Assembly: GCA_002328565.1 (NCBI GenBank)
Contig: DCUU01000071.1
Coordinates: 1 to 7,559 of the forward strand
Source: Candidatus Moranbacteria bacterium UBA2206
GTDB lineage: Bacteria; Patescibacteriota; Minisyncoccia; Moranbacterales; UBA2206
Length of the DNA stretch: 7,559 bases
Direction of reading: 5' to 3'
The notes beneath the pieces were generated by a model that was given only the letters and a program-made list of their open reading frames with translations, searched no databases and had not been told where the DNA came from. Position 1 is the stretch's first letter. Each line of letters starts with the position of its first letter. Below, in pieces: positions 5,437-7,559 of the stretch. Position numbers and translations under genes: made by a program.

Positions 5437-5474
5437 CAGCATCGGTCCAAACTTTGGACCGATGCTGTTTTTTT
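5437..5474 (+). terminator. Strong rho-independent terminator between convergent genes
   Basis: CAGCATCGGTCCA (5437-5449) pairs with TGGACCGATGCTG (5455-5467); the full 31-nt segment is palindromic about 5452. Seven Ts follow (5468-5474). It ends the 4303-5430 unit. The hypF stop codon (5473-5475, - strand) overlaps the end of the T-run. The - strand side has no T-run, so hypF transcripts would rely on the hairpin alone or another site. Confidence 0.95.
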
Positions 5475-6786
5475 ATTTTAAATTCAAATAATAAATAACT
5501 TGCCCAAAAGAAAGTCCGGCGTCACCACGGGGAATTATTTTGGAAGCGTAAGCGCCCTTGGAAATAAGATAGTTGGAAATTATTTTATTGTTGGCGATAC
5601 CACCTGCGATAAATATGTCATTCTGAGCCCCGCTACGAGCGGGATAAACTCCGCATAGCGAAGTCGAAGAATCTGCGTTGTGGTTTGGTTGGTTATAATA
5701 TTTAGTAGATCCTTCGACTTCGTCCGAGTACGGACTTCGCTCAGGATGACAAGATAATTTTATTATTTCATAAAATCCATTGGCGATGTAGAGTTGAGCA
5801 GTAGCGGCTAATCGTTCCTTGTTTTTCTCGATATTTTTTAGTAAGTATTCAAAAAGAGGAGTAGTTTGCAAAACATACATTTTTTCTTTTTCATCAAAAA
5901 TTATTTTTGGTTTTAGATCTAAATACGGAGCAATCGAATTTTTTTCTAACAAATCTATAGGTTCGTGTTTATATTTTCTAATATTCCCACAAAATCCCAG
6001 CAAAATAGAAACAGCGTCTAATACTCTTCCAGCGCTGGAAGTTTCCAAACAATTGAAATTTTTTTGAAGCTGATTATATATAAGCTCGAATTCATTTTTG
6101 GTGTAGTATTTTTTGATGAAATTATAAATATTTTTTTTGTGTTGTATTTCGCCCTTACCCTCTCCTGTCGCGAGTACGCGACATCCTCTCCCAAAGGGAG
6201 AGGAGGAATCTGAAAAAATTTTATATAAAACTCCAATCAACATTCTGGCTGGCTCTCGCACAGCTAAATCCCCACCAATCATTATTCGATTTTCTAGGTG
6301 TCCAATTCTTTTTATGCTTTCTACTTTATTCTCTCTACTTTCTACTTGAAATATTTCTCCACCCCAAATTTTTTCATCTACTCCAAAACCAGTACCGTCC
6401 ACAGCAATCCCATAAAAAGTAGAAGGTAGTAAGTAGGCAGTATCATGCAAAATTTTGTCGCCGATAGCAGAAAACATATGGGCATGATGATGTTGGATAG
6501 AAATATGCTTCGCTTTATATTTTCTAGCGAGTTCTTTCCCCCAAGTAGTATTTTTATATAATGGATGAAGGTCAGTGAGAATAATTTTTGGGTTTAGTTT
6601 ATTATCTTTCAAATATGCTAAAACTTTTTTCTGATATTTTTCCCAATTATTTTCTTCTAAAAGATTACCAAAGTCTTTGGAAAAATAAATTTTTCCATTT
6701 TTAAAAACTGAAAAATTTCCAGCCGATTCAGCGCCGAGAGCAAGGATGGCAAATTCCGTCTTAAAAGGTGAATTAAGAGTTTCCAT
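5473..6786 (-). CDS. hypF: HypF, C-terminal carbamoyltransferase (Kae1-like) domain only
   Basis: The 437-aa product matches only the C-terminal half of HypF (full-length about 750 aa). Motifs in order: LGAESAGNFSV at 17-27, TDLHPLY at 71-77, metal-binding QHHHAH at 98-103, DGTGFG at 130-135, WGGE at 141-144, GGDLAVREPARM at 171-182, TSSAGRVLDAVS at 249-260, GGIANN at 395-400 and GDAGLSFGQ at 421-429. HypF transfers carbamoyl to the HypE C-terminal cysteine. The acylphosphatase, zinc-finger and YrdC-like parts, needed to make carbamoyl-adenylate, are absent and must be elsewhere, replaced or lost. Four loops carry repeat-derived insertions: residues ~123, ~148-156, ~194-212 and 346-390. The frame and motifs stay intact, so the gene looks functional. 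It lies opposite to hypCDE. The ATG at 6786 is 6 nt from a TATAAT, suggesting a leaderless message. Confidence 0.9.
   Translation of the reverse strand: METLNSPFKTEFAILALGAESAGNFSVFKNGKIYFSKDFGNLLEENNWEKYQKKVLAYLKDNKLNPKIILTDLHPLYKNTTWGKELARKYKAKHISIQHHHAHMFSAIGDKILHDTAYLLPSTFYGIAVDGTGFGVDEKIWGGEIFQVESRENKVESIKRIGHLENRIMIGGDLAVREPARMLIGVLYKIFSDSSSPFGRGCRVLATGEGKGEIQHKKNIYNFIKKYYTKNEFELIYNQLQKNFNCLETSSAGRVLDAVSILLGFCGNIRKYKHEPIDLLEKNSIAPYLDLKPKIIFDEKEKMYVLQTTPLFEYLLKNIEKNKERLAATAQLYIANGFYEIIKLSCHPERSPYSDEVEGSTKYYNQPNHNADSSTSLCGVYPARSGAQNDIFIAGGIANNKIISNYLISKGAYASKIIPRGDAGLSFGQVIYYLNLK
5616..5751. repeat. 135-bp inverted-repeat element inserted in frame in hypF
   Basis: The ends TGTCATTCTGAGC (5616-5628) and GCTCAGGATGACA (5739-5751) are inverted with one mismatch. 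Inner arms GCGAAGTCGAAGAATCT (ending 5674) and AGATCCTTCGACTTCG (5707-5722) are also inverted with one mismatch. Each half carries its own, different hairpin: CCCGCT/AGCGGG (5629-5643) and GTCCG/CGGAC (5722-5735). The TGTCATCCTGAGC...GAAGTCGAAGGATCT type is a widespread bacterial interspersed repeat, often seen in translation as CHPERS. Positions 5617-5751 are exactly 45 codons and encode HypF residues 346-390, just before the GGIANN motif. No transposase is present, so any movement would be in trans. Confidence 0.88.
6158..6203. repeat. Double-hairpin repeat inserted in frame in hypF
   Basis: Two adjacent perfect hairpins: TGTCGCG (6166-6172) with CGCGACA (6177-6183), loop AGTA; and CCTCTCCC (6185-6192) with GGGAGAGG (6196-6203), loop AAA. 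CCTCTCC occurs also at 6159-6165. It encodes SPFGRGCRVLATGEG in HypF (residues ~196-210), a peptide typical of a common CCCTCTCCC...GGGAGAGG interspersed repeat. GC content is well above that of the surrounding gene, supporting insertion. The octamer CGAGTACG at the apex (6171-6178) also occurs in the other hypF element (5725-5732). Confidence 0.82.
6317..6347. repeat. Short GTAGAAAG-type direct repeat in hypF
   Basis: CTTTCTACTT occurs at 6317-6326 and 6338-6347 on the + strand. On the coding strand it reads AAGTAGAAAG twice and encodes the VESRENKVES segment (residues ~148-157). This falls in a loop between WGGE and GGDLAVREP that is about five residues longer than I expect for HypF. It may be slippage or a small repeat insertion. 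Confidence 0.6.
6419..6442. repeat. GTAG-rich low-complexity segment in hypF
   Basis: The + strand contains GTAGAAGGTAGTAAGTAGG and then CAGTA, four near-tandem GTAG/GTAA units. It encodes the TAYLLPSTF segment (residues ~116-124) between the QHHHAH and DGTGFG motifs, a loop about seven residues longer than usual by my recollection. It resembles the 6317-6347 segment (GTAG core) and may have the same origin. Confidence 0.45.
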
Positions 6787-6792
6787 AGTTAA

Positions 6793-6801
6793 ATTATAAC
6801 A
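6793..6801 (-). promoter_or_regulatory. Extended -10 of hypF, implying a leaderless transcript
   Basis: On the - strand TGTTATAAT (TG, one base, consensus TATAAT) lies with 6 nt between it and the hypF ATG. Transcription would start at or within a base or two of the ATG. A -35 at the right distance (TTACGA, 6816-6821) is poor, consistent with reliance on the extended -10. There is no room for a Shine-Dalgarno. Confidence 0.6.
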
Positions 6802-6824
6802 TTTTATATGTATATTCGTAATAA

Positions 6825-6853
6825 TTCAAAAATTGCTCAAAATATGCTATTAT
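6825..6853 (+). promoter_or_regulatory. Promoter of the phosphomannomutase gene
   Basis: TTCAAA (6825-6830), a 17-nt spacer and TATTAT (6848-6853) preceded by TGC (6845-6847, extended -10) form a plausible sigma-70 promoter. The inferred start is near 6860, giving a leader of about 20 nt with no good Shine-Dalgarno. The -35 lies a few bases from that of divergent hypF, so the two promoters share their upstream region. A TATAAA at 6859-6864 is a less well-spaced alternative. Confidence 0.5.
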
Positions 6854-6880
6854 TGGGGTATAAATAGTAAAATTAACTAT

Positions 6881-7559
6881 ATGCAAATAAACCCCAAGAT
6901 TTTTAAGGCCTATGATATTCGGGGGCTATATCCAGAAGAAATAAATAGTGAAGCTGCCTATAGCATCGGTCGAGCTTTGGTGACGTTTACTAAGGCCAAA
7001 AAAATAGCCGTAGGGCGCGATATGCGAGTATCTTCACCGGAAATGGAAGAGGCGTTATTAAGAGGCATAACTGATCAAGGGGCGGACGTAGTGAAGATTG
7101 GATTGGCTTCGACGCCCATGACCTATTTTTCTTCTTGGAAATTGGAAGTAGATGTAGCAGTTATTATTACGGCTTCACACAATCCAGCCCAGTATAATGG
7201 AATGAAGTTTTGCTTCCAAGGTGCGGTGCCGATTGGAGAGGGAAGTGGAATGGAGGAGATAAAAGAGTTGGCCGTTAAGAGTGAATTTATTGACGCCGAA
7301 AACAAGGGAAAGGTTTCAGAAAATTTTGAAATAGGGAATCAATATATTGATTATGTGGCGGGATTTTTTAACAAAGATTTTGCTAAGAAAAAGATTGTAG
7401 TTGATTTTGGTAATAGTATGGGAGCAGTGGAAAAAGGAGTGTTTGAAAAATTTCCGGAAAATCTGGAAGTTGATTATTTATTCGAAGAATTAGATGGTAA
7501 CTTTCCCAATCATGAAGCCAACCCTTTGAAAGTGGAAACATTGGAAGTTTTGCAAAAAA
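6881..7559 (+). CDS. Phosphomannomutase/phosphoglucomutase, N-terminal part
   Basis: The 226 visible codons run open to the window end. The product starts MQINPKIFKAYDIRG, the typical start of the alpha-D-phosphohexomutase superfamily (ManB/AlgC/CpsG branch). VGRDMRVSSP follows at 44-53, GLASTPM at 74-80, the catalytic-serine loop TASHNP at 97-102 (Ser99 is phosphorylated), YNGMKF soon after, and DGNFPNHEANP near 205-215, the D-G-x-F-P-x-H motif that precedes the metal-binding DGDGDR loop. That loop and the sugar-binding and phosphate-binding domains would lie beyond the window. The enzyme interconverts hexose 6- and 1-phosphates for cell-surface glycan or nucleotide-sugar synthesis; mannose or glucose preference cannot be told from this half. 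It is divergent from hypF and probably unrelated to the hydrogenase function. Confidence 0.93.
   Translation, partial: MQINPKIFKAYDIRGLYPEEINSEAAYSIGRALVTFTKAKKIAVGRDMRVSSPEMEEALLRGITDQGADVVKIGLASTPMTYFSSWKLEVDVAVIITASHNPAQYNGMKFCFQGAVPIGEGSGMEEIKELAVKSEFIDAENKGKVSENFEIGNQYIDYVAGFFNKDFAKKKIVVDFGNSMGAVEKGVFEKFPENLEVDYLFEELDGNFPNHEANPLKVETLEVLQK

Noticed and set aside
5161..5450. Two overlapping reverse frames of 93 and 84 codons before the terminator
   Set aside because: They lie opposite the 228-aa gene, which has a promoter, an operon partner and a terminator; the reverse frames have no ribosome site or motif.
2219..6203. The palindromes as parts of a CRISPR array
   Set aside because: They are single copies of different sequences at irregular distances, with no spacer pattern and no cas gene.
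6018..6236. Reverse-strand frame encoding LPLGEDVAYSRQERVR
   Set aside because: This is the double-hairpin repeat read in another frame within hypF; the HypF frame carries the conserved motifs.
1..7559. tRNA, rRNA or integrase attachment site
   Set aside because: No cloverleaf-like or rRNA-like sequence and no integrase or recombinase gene was seen on reading both strands by eye.

Overview
The window is AT-rich bacterial DNA with the standard genetic code. TGA is a true stop: it follows the canonical PRIC end of HypE and ends the 4303 gene. Lysine- and isoleucine-rich proteins, short intergenic gaps, a small UPF0213-type GIY-YIG gene, leaderless or weak-Shine-Dalgarno starts and palindromic repeats lying inside genes suggest a small-genome bacterium, most likely Candidate Phyla Radiation / Patescibacteria (Parcubacteria-like). 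That assignment is inference from style, not from a marker gene.

Region 1 (1-3095, + strand) is a probable [NiFe]-hydrogenase operon. It holds the 3' end of an iron-sulfur electron-transfer subunit whose C-terminus looks like a shrunken, cysteine-free [FeFe]-hydrogenase H-cluster domain, then a small GIY-YIG nuclease gene with a dinucleotide frameshift near its end and a 14-bp inverted repeat around it, then hypC, hypD and hypE. HypC and HypD assemble and carry the Fe(CN)2CO group. HypE, with the HypF carbamoyltransferase, makes the cyanide ligands.

Region 2 (3092-5474, + strand) holds three genes I cannot name in two transcription units. The first (3184-3975) has its own promoter, a strong Shine-Dalgarno and tandem terminators. 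The second starts from an extended -10 promoter, has a leader containing a 65-nt near-perfect hairpin, and encodes a 136-aa protein and a 228-aa protein with an RNA-polymerase alpha-CTD-like segment; a textbook terminator ends it.

Region 3 (5473-6786, - strand) is hypF reduced to its C-terminal Kae1-like carbamoyltransferase domain. The acylphosphatase, zinc-finger and YrdC parts are not in this window. It is convergent with region 2 and divergent from region 4, with a probably leaderless start.

Region 4 (6881-7559, + strand) is the N-terminal half of a phosphomannomutase/phosphoglucomutase, cut by the window end.

The most unusual signal is that hypE and hypF carry several unrelated palindromic or repetitive DNA segments inserted in frame: a 39-nt perfect palindrome in hypE, and in hypF a 135-bp inverted-repeat element of exactly 45 codons, a double-hairpin element of about 46 bp and two short GTAG-rich repeats. 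The reading frame stays open through all of them, and every conserved motif I recognise outside them is intact, which resembles the protein-coding palindromic elements of Rickettsia.
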